Source of the DNA: Nocardioides soli
GTDB taxonomy: Bacteria > Actinomycetota > Actinomycetes > Propionibacteriales > Nocardioidaceae
Length of the DNA stretch: 64,000 nucleotides
NCBI RefSeq assembly: GCF_014191495.1
Contig: NZ_JACHWR010000003.1
Location: 806,501-870,500, forward strand
Direction of reading: 5' to 3'
Position numbers and translations under genes: made by a program. Below the pieces are notes generated by a model, which did no database searches, had not been told where the DNA came from, and saw nothing but the letters and a program-made list of their open reading frames with translations. Positions 1-8,525 of this stretch are shown in pieces. The first letter of the stretch is position 1, and each line of letters begins with the position of its first letter.

Positions 1-869
1 TCGTCGTCGACGAGCGGGTCGCGCTCGGGCAGCGGGGGTGGGGTGCCGCCGTAGGCCGGGCAGATGGCCTGGTGGGCGCACCACGAGCACAGGCGGCTGG
101 GACTGGGCCGCCAGTCGCCGGACTCCTCGGCGCGCCGGATCGCGTGCCAGACCGCCTCGACCTTGCGCTCGGTGGCGCGCAGGTCGGCCTCGTCGGGGAC
201 GTAGCGGAGGATCTCGCCGTTGCCGAGGTAGACGAGCTGGAGCATGGCGGGCACGATGCCGCGGGTGCGCCAGATGACCAGCGCGTAGAACTTCATCTGG
301 AAGAGCGCCCTGCCCTCGAACATCTCGCTCGGACTCGACCCGCTCTTGTAGTCCACCACTCTGATCGAGCCGTCGGGCGCTACGTCGAGGCGGTCGACGA
401 AGCCGCGCAGCAGCAGCTTCGACTCGAGCAGCGTCTCGACGTACAGCTCGCGCTCGGCCGGCTCGAGTCGGCGCGGGTCCTCGAGCGTGAAGTAGCGGGC
501 CAGCACCTTCCGGCACGCCGCGAGCCAGGACGTGATCTCACGCCCCTCGGCGCCCTCGAACATCTCGTGGAGCGTCGGCTCCTGCTCGACGAGCGCCTCC
601 CAGGCGGGCTCGAGCATGTCGTCGGCCCGCTCGGGCGTCCGGTCGGTGGCGGGCAGGTCGAAGAGGTCCTCGAGCACCTTGTGGATGACGGTCCCGCGGA
701 CCGCGTCGGGGGAGAAGGGCTCGGGGAGCCTGTCGATGGTGCGGAAGCGGTAGAGGAGCGGGCATGTCATGAAGTCGCCCGCGCGGCTCGGGGACAGTGC
801 CCCGAGGACGTCGACGCCGTCGACCGGGGTCGAGATCCGGGTCGCCGGCGACTCCTGCTCCACACCCAC
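1..869 (-). CDS. RecB-family PD-(D/E)XK exonuclease, 3' end cut by window edge
   Basis: About 289 residues are visible and the reading frame is still open at position 1, so the C-terminus is missing. The protein carries the RecB/Cas4-type nuclease signature: an N-terminal RGTVIHKVLEDLF helix, then GFVDRLD followed by VVDYKSG, the acidic and lysine positions of the PD-(D/E)XK core. Cys36 (MTCPLLYRF) together with the late CSWCAHQAIC cluster gives four cysteines arranged as in nucleases of this family that hold a 4Fe-4S cluster. Start is GTG at 869; an in-frame stop at 879-881 excludes longer forms. It is divergent from the site-2 protease gene. From memory, Mycobacterium tuberculosis Rv2119 is the homologous neighbour of trmI, which supports the call. 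The biological substrate is unknown; DNA end processing is inferred from the family. Confidence 0.85.
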   Translation of the reverse strand, partial: MGVEQESPATRISTPVDGVDVLGALSPSRAGDFMTCPLLYRFRTIDRLPEPFSPDAVRGTVIHKVLEDLFDLPATDRTPERADDMLEPAWEALVEQEPTLHEMFEGAEGREITSWLAACRKVLARYFTLEDPRRLEPAERELYVETLLESKLLLRGFVDRLDVAPDGSIRVVDYKSGSSPSEMFEGRALFQMKFYALVIWRTRGIVPAMLQLVYLGNGEILRYVPDEADLRATERKVEAVWHAIRRAEESGDWRPSPSRLCSWCAHQAICPAYGGTPPPLPERDPLVDD

Positions 870-954
870 GCGCTCACCCTAGACGGGCGCACGGACAGTG
901 CCGGGCCCCGGGCGACGCGGGGGAGCGGAGGACCGGTCGGATAGCCTCGGAGAC

Positions 955-2091
955 GTGCCCGACTCGCCTCCCCGTCCCCGGCCACCGGGCACCATCAGGA
1001 TCGGCACCGTCGCCGGAAGCGACGTCCTCGTCTCGTCCTCGTGGTTCCTGGTCGCGGGCCTGATCGCGATCATCGTCGCGCCGCGCATCGAGGCCTCCGA
1101 GCCCGGCCTCGGCGCCTGGAAGTACGTCGCGGGGCTCGCGTTCGCGGTGATCCTGTACCTGTCGGTACTGCTCCACGAGGCCTCGCACGCCATCGTCGCC
1201 AAGCGCCTCGGGTTCCCGGTCGGGCCGATCACCCTGCACTTCCTCGGCGGCATGACGTCGATCGAGGGGGAGGCCCGCAAACCCCGGCAGGAGTTCCTGA
1301 TCGCCGTGGTCGGCCCGCTGACCTCACTGGCGGTCGGCATCGTCGCGGTCGGGCTGTGGTTCGTCACCCCCGAGGGGCTGCTGCTGGTGGCCGTCGAGGG
1401 CCTGGCGGGCGCCAACCTGCTGGTCGGACTGCTCAACCTGGTGCCCGGACTGCCTCTCGACGGGGGGCGCGTGCTGAAGTCGCTGGTCTGGCAGGTCTCC
1501 GGCAACGCCCACCGCGGCACGATCGTCGCGGGCTGGACCGGGCGCGCGACCGCGGCCGCGGCCCTGCTCTGGCCGGTCTTCCAGGAGCAGCTCACCGGAA
1601 CCCCTCCCACCATCCTCGACTTCGCGCTGGCGCTGATCGTCGCGGCGTTCCTGTGGTCGGGCGCCACCGCCGCGATGTCGGCCGCCCGCCTCCGCAGCCG
1701 GCTCCCGCGACTGGTGGGCCGGCAGCTCGCCCGGCGCACGCTCGCCGTCCCCGGTGACCTGCCGCTCGCCGAGGCCGTACGCCGCGCGCAGGAGGCCCAG
1801 GCGGGGAGCCTGGTCACGGTCACCTCGGACGGCCACCCGGTCGGCATCGTGAGCGAGGCCGCGCTCAACGCCACCCCCGAGGATCGCCGGCCCTGGGTCG
1901 CGACCTCGACCGTGGCGCGGACCCTCGACGACGGACTGCGGCTGCCGGCCACGATCGCCGGCGAGGACCTGGTCACCGCGATCAGCCGGCACCCGGCCGC
2001 CGAGTACCTGCTGGTGGAGGAGGACGGCTCGATCTGCGGAGTGCTGGTGACCGTCGACGTCGACCGGGCCTTCCGCGAGGCCGGCCGCTGA
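955..2091 (+). CDS. Site-2 protease family (M50) intramembrane metalloprotease with CBS domains
   Basis: 378 residues, membrane-embedded. The zinc-binding HEASH motif lies at residues 74-78 and the second active-site element NLVPGLPLDGG at about 161-171, both inside hydrophobic segments, as in M50 proteases that cut transmembrane substrates such as anti-sigma factors. The C-terminal third (about 245-378) looks like a pair of CBS domains, which in this family bind nucleotides and tune activity. Start: GTG at 955 begins a Pro/Arg-rich tail before the first membrane helix; an ATG-initiated extension from 898 would run into the promoter region shared with the divergent nuclease gene, so I prefer 955. 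Its stop overlaps the ATG of trmI, so the two are probably cotranscribed. The substrate cannot be read from sequence. Confidence 0.88.
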   Translation: MPDSPPRPRPPGTIRIGTVAGSDVLVSSSWFLVAGLIAIIVAPRIEASEPGLGAWKYVAGLAFAVILYLSVLLHEASHAIVAKRLGFPVGPITLHFLGGMTSIEGEARKPRQEFLIAVVGPLTSLAVGIVAVGLWFVTPEGLLLVAVEGLAGANLLVGLLNLVPGLPLDGGRVLKSLVWQVSGNAHRGTIVAGWTGRATAAAALLWPVFQEQLTGTPPTILDFALALIVAAFLWSGATAAMSAARLRSRLPRLVGRQLARRTLAVPGDLPLAEAVRRAQEAQAGSLVTVTSDGHPVGIVSEAALNATPEDRRPWVATSTVARTLDDGLRLPATIAGEDLVTAISRHPAAEYLLVEEDGSICGVLVTVDVDRAFREAGR

Positions 2092-3089
2092 TGGCCACTA
2101 GGGTTCCGAGGATGTCCGACAGACCCGATCCGCAGCCCGCTCGACAGACCGCGCCCGACGTCGCGCCCGAGGCCTGGTCCGGCGTGCACCGCGGGCCGCT
2201 CCGCGCGGGCGAGTGGGTGCGCCTCACCGACAGCAAGGGGCGCCGGCACAACATCTGCCTCGAGCCGGGCAAGCGCTTCTTCTCCAACCGCGGGCACTTC
2301 GACCACGACGAGCTGATCGGGCGTGAGGAGGGCTTCAGCGTCACCTCCTCGGCCGGCGGGGAGTACCTCGTGTTCCGGCCGCTGCTCTCCGAGTTCGTGG
2401 TCTCGATGCCCCGCGGCGCCGCGGTCGTCTACCCCAAGGACGCCGCCCAGATCGTCGCTCTCGCGGACATCTTCCCCGGCGCGCACGTCGTCGAGGCGGG
2501 GGTCGGGTCGGGCGCGCTCACCTGCTCGCTGCTGAGGGCCGTCGGACCGTACGGCCGGGTGTCGTCGTACGAGCGTCGCGAGGAGTTCGCCGACGTGGCC
2601 CGCCGCAACGTCGGCCAGTTCTTCGGCGCGCCCGAGGGCGAGACCCACCCCGCCTGGCGGCTCACGCTCGGCGACCTCGCCGAGGCGCTGCCGGCGTCGG
2701 AGGAGCGCGCGGACCGGATCATCCTCGACATGCTCGCGCCCTGGGAGTGCCTCGACGCCGCCGCCGACGCGCTGTGGCCCGGTGGCATCGTCTGCGCGTA
2801 CGTCGCCACCACCACGCAGCTCTCGAGGTTCGTCGAGACCGTCAGGGTGCACGGCGGCTTCACCGAGCCGCAGGCGTGGGAGTCGCTGGTCCGCGACTGG
2901 CACGTCGAGGGTCTCGCGGTCCGGCCCGGCCACAAGATGATCGGGCACACGGCGTTCCTGGTCACCGCGCGCCGGATGGCCCCCGGGCAGCGGGCCCCGA
3001 TGAAGAAGCGCCGTCCGGCACCGGGCGCCTACGGGCCGGACTACACGGGCCCGCGCCCCGCCGGGATCCCCGTCGAGCCTGCCGAGTGA
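2091..3089 (+). CDS. trmI: tRNA (adenine(58)-N(1))-methyltransferase TrmI
   Basis: 332 residues. Class I SAM methyltransferase that makes m1A58 in the T-loop of tRNA; active as a tetramer in characterised family members. Visible: N-terminal beta domain with GRHFD-like segment (RGHFDHDELIG), SAM-binding motif I VVEAGVGSGALTCSLLRAVG, the acidic motif II around YERREEF, and a motif IV-like ILDMLAPWE. Length is slightly above the mycobacterial protein because of a Pro/Arg-rich C-terminal tail. The ATG at 2091 overlaps the previous stop (TGATG); ATG at 2112 is an alternative start and would remove seven residues. Position directly upstream of the proteasomal ATPase gene is the usual actinobacterial arrangement. 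Confidence 0.93.
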   Translation: MATRVPRMSDRPDPQPARQTAPDVAPEAWSGVHRGPLRAGEWVRLTDSKGRRHNICLEPGKRFFSNRGHFDHDELIGREEGFSVTSSAGGEYLVFRPLLSEFVVSMPRGAAVVYPKDAAQIVALADIFPGAHVVEAGVGSGALTCSLLRAVGPYGRVSSYERREEFADVARRNVGQFFGAPEGETHPAWRLTLGDLAEALPASEERADRIILDMLAPWECLDAAADALWPGGIVCAYVATTTQLSRFVETVRVHGGFTEPQAWESLVRDWHVEGLAVRPGHKMIGHTAFLVTARRMAPGQRAPMKKRRPAPGAYGPDYTGPRPAGIPVEPAE

Positions 3090-3215
3090 GGCCGGAGTAG
3101 CGCCGGGTGACGGCCCGGTGACCGGGTCGCGTCCAAATCGTGATCAACTCCGCGAAATGAACCGGCTTGTCCCCTGTTCCCTTGGGTAGTGTCGAGGACA
3201 CAGGAGGTGGCGCTG

Positions 3216-4973
3216 ATGTCGACATCATCGGAAGGCGTGCCCAGCCCGGGGGGCCGTAGCCCCGAAGAGCTGACCGAGCAGGTGCGGCTCCTGGAGGCGG
3301 AGGTCACGGACCTCAGGTTCCGGCTCCGGGAGAGTCCCTCCGGCTCGCGCGGTCTCGAGCTCCGGCTCGCCGACGCGCAGCGCTCGCTGGCCGGCCTGAC
3401 CGCCCAGAACGAGCGGCTGGCCCAGACCCTGCGCGAGGCGCGGGAGCAGATCATGAAGCTCAAGGAGGAGGTCGACCGGCTGGCGCAGCCGCCCGCCGGG
3501 TTCGGCACCTTCCTCTCGCGCAACGAGGACGACTCGATCGACGTGTTCACCGGCGGACGCAAGCTCCGCGTCAACGTGAGCCCCAGTGTCGACCTCGACG
3601 GTCTCCAGCGCGGCCAGGAGGTCATGCTCAACGAGGCCCTGAACGTCGTGGGCGCGCTCGAGTTCGAGCAGGTCGGCGAGGTCGTGATGTTCAAGGAGCT
3701 GCTCGCCGACGGCGACCGGGCCCTGGTCATCGCGAACGCCGACGAGGAGCGCGTCGTGCGCCTGGCCGAGCCGCTGTGCGGGGAGACGATCCGCGCCGGC
3801 GACTCGCTGCTGCTCGACTCGCGCTCCGGCTACGTCTACGAGAAGGTCCCCAAGTCGGAGGTCGAGGAGCTCATCCTCGAGGAGGTCCCCGACATCGCCT
3901 ACGAGTCGATCGGCGGACTGGCGGGCCAGATCGAGCAGATCCAGGACGCCGTGGAGCTGCCCTACCTCTACCCCGAGCTGTTCAAGGAGCACCAGCTCAA
4001 GCCGCCCAAGGGCGTGCTCCTCTACGGCCCGCCCGGCTGCGGCAAGACGCTGATCGCGAAGGCGGTCGCCAACTCGCTCGCGAAGAAGGTCGCCGCCAAG
4101 ACCGGCCAGGAGGGCAAGTCCTACTTCCTCAACATCAAGGGCCCCGAGCTGCTCAACAAGTACGTCGGCGAGACCGAGCGGCACATCCGCCTGGTCTTCC
4201 AGCGGGCGCGCGAGAAGGCGAGCACCGGCACGCCGGTCATCGTGTTCTTCGACGAGATGGACTCCCTGTTCCGCACCCGCGGCTCCGGCGTGTCCTCCGA
4301 CGTCGAGAACACCATCGTCCCGCAGCTGCTCAGCGAGATCGACGGCGTCGAGCTGCTCGAGAACGTGCTGGTCATCGGCGCCTCCAACCGCGAGGACATG
4401 ATCGACCCCGCGATCCTGCGACCCGGCCGGCTCGACGTGAAGATCAAGATCGAACGGCCCGACGCCGAGTCGGCGCGCGACATCTTCAGCAAGTACCTCA
4501 CCACCAGCCTGCCGCTGCACGCCGACGACATCGCGGAGTTCGGCGGCGACCGGGACGCGACCGTCGCGGGCATGATCCGCGCAACCGTGGAGCGGATGTA
4601 CACCGAGACCGAGGAGAACCGCTTCCTCGAGGTCACCTACGCCAACGGCGACAAGGAGGTCCTGTACTTCAAGGACTTCAACTCCGGCGCGATGATCCAG
4701 AACATCGTCGACCGGGCCAAGAAGATGGCGATCAAGGACTTCCTCGACCACGAGCAGTACGGTCTGCGGGTCTCCCACCTGCTCCAGGCGTGCGTGGACG
4801 AGTTCAAGGAGAACGAGGACCTGCCGAACACCACGAACCCCGACGACTGGGCCCGGATCTCCGGCAAGAAGGGCGAGCGGATCGTCTTCATCCGCACGCT
4901 CATCACCGGCAAGCAGGGCACCGAGCCGGGCCGGTCCATCGACACGGTCGCGAACACCGGTCAGTACCTGTAG
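3216..4973 (+). CDS. arc: Proteasome-associated AAA ATPase ARC/Mpa
   Basis: 585 residues. Hexameric unfoldase that captures pupylated proteins and threads them into the 20S proteasome. Order of parts: N-terminal coiled coil (about 17-93) that binds Pup, OB-fold interdomain, then an AAA module with Walker A GPPGCGKT near residue 271 and Walker B VIVFFDEMD near 341. It ends in GQYL, the Tyr-Leu tail that docks into the proteasome alpha ring. The start at 3216 is set by AGGAGG at 3202-3207, eight bases upstream; an in-frame ATG at 3189 has no ribosome site. It is separated from trmI by 126 bp, which leaves room for its own promoter although I see no confident -10/-35 pair. A repeat cluster and two antisense genes separate it from dop. 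Confidence 0.97.
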   Translation: MSTSSEGVPSPGGRSPEELTEQVRLLEAEVTDLRFRLRESPSGSRGLELRLADAQRSLAGLTAQNERLAQTLREAREQIMKLKEEVDRLAQPPAGFGTFLSRNEDDSIDVFTGGRKLRVNVSPSVDLDGLQRGQEVMLNEALNVVGALEFEQVGEVVMFKELLADGDRALVIANADEERVVRLAEPLCGETIRAGDSLLLDSRSGYVYEKVPKSEVEELILEEVPDIAYESIGGLAGQIEQIQDAVELPYLYPELFKEHQLKPPKGVLLYGPPGCGKTLIAKAVANSLAKKVAAKTGQEGKSYFLNIKGPELLNKYVGETERHIRLVFQRAREKASTGTPVIVFFDEMDSLFRTRGSGVSSDVENTIVPQLLSEIDGVELLENVLVIGASNREDMIDPAILRPGRLDVKIKIERPDAESARDIFSKYLTTSLPLHADDIAEFGGDRDATVAGMIRATVERMYTETEENRFLEVTYANGDKEVLYFKDFNSGAMIQNIVDRAKKMAIKDFLDHEQYGLRVSHLLQACVDEFKENEDLPNTTNPDDWARISGKKGERIVFIRTLITGKQGTEPGRSIDTVANTGQYL

Positions 4974-4988
4974 ACCGCACGCGACCAC

Positions 4989-5163
4989 GATGGTCGAGGG
5001 GCGAGGCGCGCCAGTGCCGAGCCTCGAGACCACCGCGGACCGAGGCTGCTTCTCGGCTCACCGGGTTTCGAGGCTCCTGCGCTCGTTCCTCGCTCCGGAG
5101 CACCTCAACCACCGCAGGTTTCGAGGCTCCTGCGCTCGTTCCTCGCTCCGGCGCACCTCAACC
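4989..5163. repeat. Composite REP-like repeat with two 47-bp units between convergent genes
   Basis: Two near-identical 47-bp units lie at 5064-5110 and 5117-5163 with one mismatch. Each begins GGTTTCGAGGCTC and ends GCACCTCAACC. The preceding part (4989-5063) is the reverse complement of the spacer found between units at 36785-37065, so the whole block is an inverted copy of that composite element. It fills the gap between the convergent arc and sulfotransferase genes. Confidence 0.85.
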
Positions 5164-5172
5164 GTCGCGGGC

Positions 5173-5967
5173 TCAGCGTGAGTGCCGCACCGCGAGGACG
5201 GCGCGCACCTGCTCCTCGTCGAAGGGCTCCCCGAGCCAGGCGAAGAACGGCGCCAGCGCGGCCGGGTCGGCGACGTAGTCGTCGTACCTGACGTGGTACG
5301 CCGCGTCGCCCAGGTCGGCGGCCGTGGCGAGCAGCCTCGCCTCGGCGCGCTCGAGCCGCTCCGGGGCGGTCGGGTCGTCGGCCCACCACATGCTCTTCGA
5401 GACGTCGTCGTGGTTGCGCGTGTTCACGACGAACCGGGCGTCGGGGAAGACCTGACGCAGCCAGGCGACGAAGTCGCCGAGGTCCTCCTTGGTCCACCGG
5501 ATCTCCTTGAACCCGATGACCCGGGTGTCCTCCTCCGGCCGCAGGATGGTGTCCAGCGCCAGGCGGCGGAAGCCGGCGATCGACCGCTTGCTCGGGTAGC
5601 CGTCCATGCCGAAGAAGGGCCGGGTCGGGTCCGTCGGCGTCTTCGTGCCGGTCAGCCGGCGCATCACCTTGCGCTGCACCCGCCGTGCCTCCATGCCGGT
5701 GCGGTGGTAGTCGTAGAGGAGGCGCATCATCTGCCGGTTCTCGCCGCGGATCAGGTAGCCGGGGATCGAGTTCAGGACGCCCTGCAGCAGGGTGGAGCCG
5801 GAGCGCCCGTAGGTGAGCACGAAGAGGTACCCGAGGTCGGTGCGACCTTCGAGTGCGGCCAGCCGGCGGCGCAGCGCGGCGTTCTCGTCGCGGAGCCGGG
5901 CGAGCTCGCCGCGGCCGCGCAGCACTCTCGGCGGCCTCCCGGCCCCGTCCGTCTCCGTCCTGCTCAT
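5173..5967 (-). CDS. Sulfotransferase family protein
   Basis: 264 residues. The 5'-phosphosulfate-binding motif of PAPS-dependent sulfotransferases is clear: LTYGRSGSTLLQGVLNSIPG near residue 53, and a 3'-phosphate-binding segment FVVNTRNHDDVSKSMWW lies in the middle. An N-terminal stretch of about 45 residues is charged and helix-prone (ELARLRDENAALRRRLAALEG), possibly a short coiled coil for oligomerisation. The reaction is predicted to be sulfate transfer from PAPS to an unidentified acceptor such as a glycolipid or small metabolite. It overlaps the upstream methyltransferase gene by 4 bp (ATGA), so the two form a unit. The pair runs opposite to the surrounding proteasome genes. A minor alternative is a nucleotide-binding homologue that has lost activity. 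Confidence 0.85.
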   Translation of the reverse strand: MSRTETDGAGRPPRVLRGRGELARLRDENAALRRRLAALEGRTDLGYLFVLTYGRSGSTLLQGVLNSIPGYLIRGENRQMMRLLYDYHRTGMEARRVQRKVMRRLTGTKTPTDPTRPFFGMDGYPSKRSIAGFRRLALDTILRPEEDTRVIGFKEIRWTKEDLGDFVAWLRQVFPDARFVVNTRNHDDVSKSMWWADDPTAPERLERAEARLLATAADLGDAAYHVRYDDYVADPAALAPFFAWLGEPFDEEQVRAVLAVRHSR

Positions 5968-6593
5968 CGGGTCGAACCTACGGCCCGCCCGCGGTAGACG
6001 TAGGTCCAGGGTCGGCCGGCCGCCGGCCCGGGCAGGTAGGCGGCCGCCAGGGTGGCCGGTGTCAGACCCGCCGCCTCGACCAGCGCCGGGACGTCGCGGC
6101 TGAGATGACAGCCGCCCGCGACCCGCCGTTGGACCGGGTCCAGCCGCCGCTGCCAGGAGGCGACCTGGGGGTCGGGGGAGCGCCCGTGCTCCAGGAAGTG
6201 CAGGCTGCCGCCGGGGCGCAGCACCCGGCGCACCTCCGCGAGCGCCCGGGCGACGTCGGGGATGGTGCACAGCGTGAACGTCGACAGCACGGCGTCGTAC
6301 GACGCGTCCTCGGCCTCGAGACGCTGTCCGTCGAGACCGACCCTGGCGACCGGTACCGGGCAGGCGGCGCGGGCCCGCTCGGACATCCGCCAGCCGACGT
6401 CCGACGGCTCGACCGCGTCCACGCTCTCGACCGCCTCGGGGTAGAGCGCCGCGTTGCGCCCGCTCCCGAAGCCGATCTCCAGCACCCGGCCACCGAGCCC
6501 CGTGACCGCCTCCCCACGCAGCCGCATCACCGGCCCGGTCGAGAGCGAACGGTCCGCCAGGCGCGGGACGACATGCTCGGTCCACCAGCCCAT
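5964..6593 (-). CDS. Class I SAM-dependent methyltransferase
   Basis: 209 residues. Motif I VLEIGFGSGRNAALYP, an acidic second strand (VDAVEPSD), a motif II-like AVLSTFTLCTIPD and the post-motif VLRPGGSLHFLEHG are all present, the pattern of UbiE/Methyltransf_11-type small-molecule methyltransferases. The start at 6593 (MGWWTEHVVPRL) is 123 bp from the divergent dop start. Translational coupling to the sulfotransferase suggests that both act on the same molecule, but no acceptor can be named. The conserved 'LEHG' and late 'HLSRD' segments resemble a family of actinobacterial methyltransferases with unassigned substrate. Confidence 0.85.
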   Translation of the reverse strand: MGWWTEHVVPRLADRSLSTGPVMRLRGEAVTGLGGRVLEIGFGSGRNAALYPEAVESVDAVEPSDVGWRMSERARAACPVPVARVGLDGQRLEAEDASYDAVLSTFTLCTIPDVARALAEVRRVLRPGGSLHFLEHGRSPDPQVASWQRRLDPVQRRVAGGCHLSRDVPALVEAAGLTPATLAAAYLPGPAAGRPWTYVYRGRAVGSTR

Positions 6594-6636
6594 GCTCCGG
6601 AGCCTACGGCCTCTGCGGCTCGCGTACGCTCGAGTC

Positions 6637-6721
6637 ATGAGCGAGCGCAGCGAGCGAGTCATCCAGGACAGCGTGTGCTGTGCCTCATGCGCGCACGGAG
6701 CGAAGCGAGTGCGCGCATGAG
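6637..6721 (+). repeat. Palindromic element copy A, overlapping the dop start codon
   Basis: A GAGCGnAGCGAGC-type block is followed by a perfect 13-bp inverted repeat: left arm CTCATGCGCGCAC at 6684-6696, 12-base loop 6697-6708 and right arm GTGCGCGCATGAG at 6709-6721. The dop ATG (6717-6719) lies inside the right arm and a GGAG lies in the loop. The left arm has a second, in-frame ATG (6687). A closely similar element precedes prcB at 8526-8609. Confidence 0.85.
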
Positions 6722-8225
6722 CGTGCGACGGGTGATGGGGACCGAGGTGGAGTACGGCATCGCCGTGCAGGGCCAGCCGCTGGCCAACCCGATGGTCGCC
6801 TCCTCGCAGATCGTCAACGCCTACGCGTCCGCGACCCTGCGGGCGCGCCGCGCCCGGTGGGACTTCGAGGAGGAGTCGCCGCTGCGCGACGCCCGCGGCT
6901 TCGACATGTCGCGGCAGGTCGCCGACCCGAGCCAGCTCACCGACGAGGACATGGGGCTGGCCAACGTCATCCTCACCAACGGCGCCCGCCTGTACGTCGA
7001 CCACGCCCACCCGGAGTACTCCACGCCCGAGGTGACCACGCCGCTCGACGCGGTCACCTGGGACAAGGCGGGCGAGCTGGTGATGCTCGACGCCTCCCGG
7101 CGGGCCGGGCAGCTGCCGGGCGGACCGCCGATCGTGCTCTACAAGAACAACACCGACAACAAGGGCGCCTCCTACGGCGCCCATGAGAACTACCTGATGC
7201 GCCGCTCGACGCCGTTCGGCGACATCGTGCGGCACCTGACGCCGTTCTTCGTCAGCCGCCAGGTGGTGTGCGGTGCCGGCCGGGTCGGGATCGGCCAGGA
7301 CGGCCGGGGCGACGGGTTCCAGATCAGCCAGCGCGCGGACTTCTTCGAGGTCGAGGTCGGCCTCGAGACCACCCTGAAGCGGCCGATCATCAACACCCGC
7401 GACGAGCCGCACGCCGACCCGGAGAAGTACCGCCGTCTCCACGTGATCATCGGCGACGCGAACCTGGCCGAGATCTCGACGTACCTCAAGGTCGGCACCA
7501 CCGCGCTGGTGCTGGCGATGATCGAGGACCGGTTCATCACCACCGACCTGACCGTCGACGCCCCGGTCGCCGGCCTGCGGGCGATCTCCCACGACGCCTC
7601 GCTGCAGCACCGGGTGCGCCTGGTCGACGGGCGCGAGCTCACCGGCGTCCAGCTCCAGCTGGAGTACCTCGACCTGGCTCGCAAGTACGTCGAGGACCGC
7701 TACGGCACGGACGCCGACGCGCAGACCGTCGACATCCTCGCGCGCTGGGAGTCGGTGCTCGACCGCCTCGAGCGCGACCCCATGTCGCTGGCCGGCGAGC
7801 TCGACTGGGTGGCCAAGCTGCGGCTGCTCGAGCAGTACCGCCAGCGTGACGGGCTGGAGTGGGACGACGCCAAGCTGCAGCTGATCGACCTCCAGTACTC
7901 CGACATCCGTCCCGAGAAGGGGCTCTACCACCGGCTGGTCGCCGGAGGCCGGATGACGCGGCTGCTCGAGGACACCGTCATCGAGCGCGCCATGCACGAC
8001 CCGCCGGAGGACACCCGGGCCTACTTCCGGGGTCGCTGCCTGGAGAAGTACGCCGAGCACGTCGCCGCCGCCTCGTGGGACTCGGTGATCTTCGACCTTC
8101 CGGGCCGCGAGTCGCTGCAGCGGGTGCCGACCATCGACCCGCTGCGTGGCAGCAAGGCCCACGTCGGAGAGCTGCTCGACCGCAGCGAGACCGCCGAGGC
8201 GCTGTTCACCGCGCTCACCTCCTGA
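6717..8225 (+). CDS. dop: Pup deamidase/depupylase Dop
   Basis: 502 residues. ATP-binding member of the glutamine-synthetase-like carboxylate-amine ligase fold that removes Pup from substrates and, where Pup ends in Gln, deamidates it. The N-terminal signature MGTEVEYGI and the HAHPEYSTPE segment carry the metal-binding glutamates; LYKNNTDNKGASYGAHENYLM and PIINTRDEPHADPEKYRRLHVIIGD are the family's conserved core. It is distinguishable from PafA by the Dop-specific insertion after FDMS. Start at 6717 matches the usual short N-terminus. ATG 6687 would add MRARSEASAR, encoded by the repeat. It has no canonical ribosome site; GGAG in the hairpin loop is 16 bases upstream. Since Pup here already ends in Glu, depupylation is the likely main role. 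Confidence 0.96.
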   Translation: MSVRRVMGTEVEYGIAVQGQPLANPMVASSQIVNAYASATLRARRARWDFEEESPLRDARGFDMSRQVADPSQLTDEDMGLANVILTNGARLYVDHAHPEYSTPEVTTPLDAVTWDKAGELVMLDASRRAGQLPGGPPIVLYKNNTDNKGASYGAHENYLMRRSTPFGDIVRHLTPFFVSRQVVCGAGRVGIGQDGRGDGFQISQRADFFEVEVGLETTLKRPIINTRDEPHADPEKYRRLHVIIGDANLAEISTYLKVGTTALVLAMIEDRFITTDLTVDAPVAGLRAISHDASLQHRVRLVDGRELTGVQLQLEYLDLARKYVEDRYGTDADAQTVDILARWESVLDRLERDPMSLAGELDWVAKLRLLEQYRQRDGLEWDDAKLQLIDLQYSDIRPEKGLYHRLVAGGRMTRLLEDTVIERAMHDPPEDTRAYFRGRCLEKYAEHVAAASWDSVIFDLPGRESLQRVPTIDPLRGSKAHVGELLDRSETAEALFTALTS

Positions 8226-8324
8226 GGCACCTCCCGAGGCTCACGGGCCGGCTTCCCGGATCCCGGTGTCTCGACGCGCCGCCGCGTCGCTGACCGGGTA
8301 CCGCTGACTGGATAGGGTGGTGGT

Positions 8325-8522
8325 ATGGCACAGGAGCAGAAGCAGCCGCGCCGCTCGTCGGAGTCCGAGGCGGCCGTCGAGACCGCGCCCGAGACCGACG
8401 TCGCCGAGCGCAAGGAGGCTCTCGACGACGAGGTTGACGACATCCTCGACGAGATCGACGACGTGCTCGAGACGAATGCCGAGGACTTCGTGAAGTCCTT
8501 CATCCAGAAGGGCGGGGAGTAG
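8325..8522 (+). CDS. pup: Prokaryotic ubiquitin-like protein Pup, C-terminal GGE form
   Basis: 65 residues, acidic and mostly disordered, with the helix-forming central stretch LDDEVDDILDEIDDVLETN and the conserved end DFVKSFIQKGGE. The last residue is Glu, the form that PafA can attach to lysines directly; Pup of M. tuberculosis ends in Gln and needs deamidation first. The gene is 99 bp after dop and 82 bp before prcB, so the three likely share a transcript. Ribosome site is weak (GGTGGT just before the ATG). Confidence 0.97.
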   Translation: MAQEQKQPRRSSESEAAVETAPETDVAERKEALDDEVDDILDEIDDVLETNAEDFVKSFIQKGGE

Positions 8523-8525
8523 GAG

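Noticed and set aside
879..2948. 689-residue minus-strand open frame
   Set aside because: Antisense shadow of the M50 protease and trmI genes, produced by high GC; low-complexity Arg/Gly/Pro composition and no motifs.
3225..5033. 602-residue minus-strand open frame over arc
   Set aside because: Leu/Val/Asp/Gly-rich translation of the opposite strand of a clear ARC gene.
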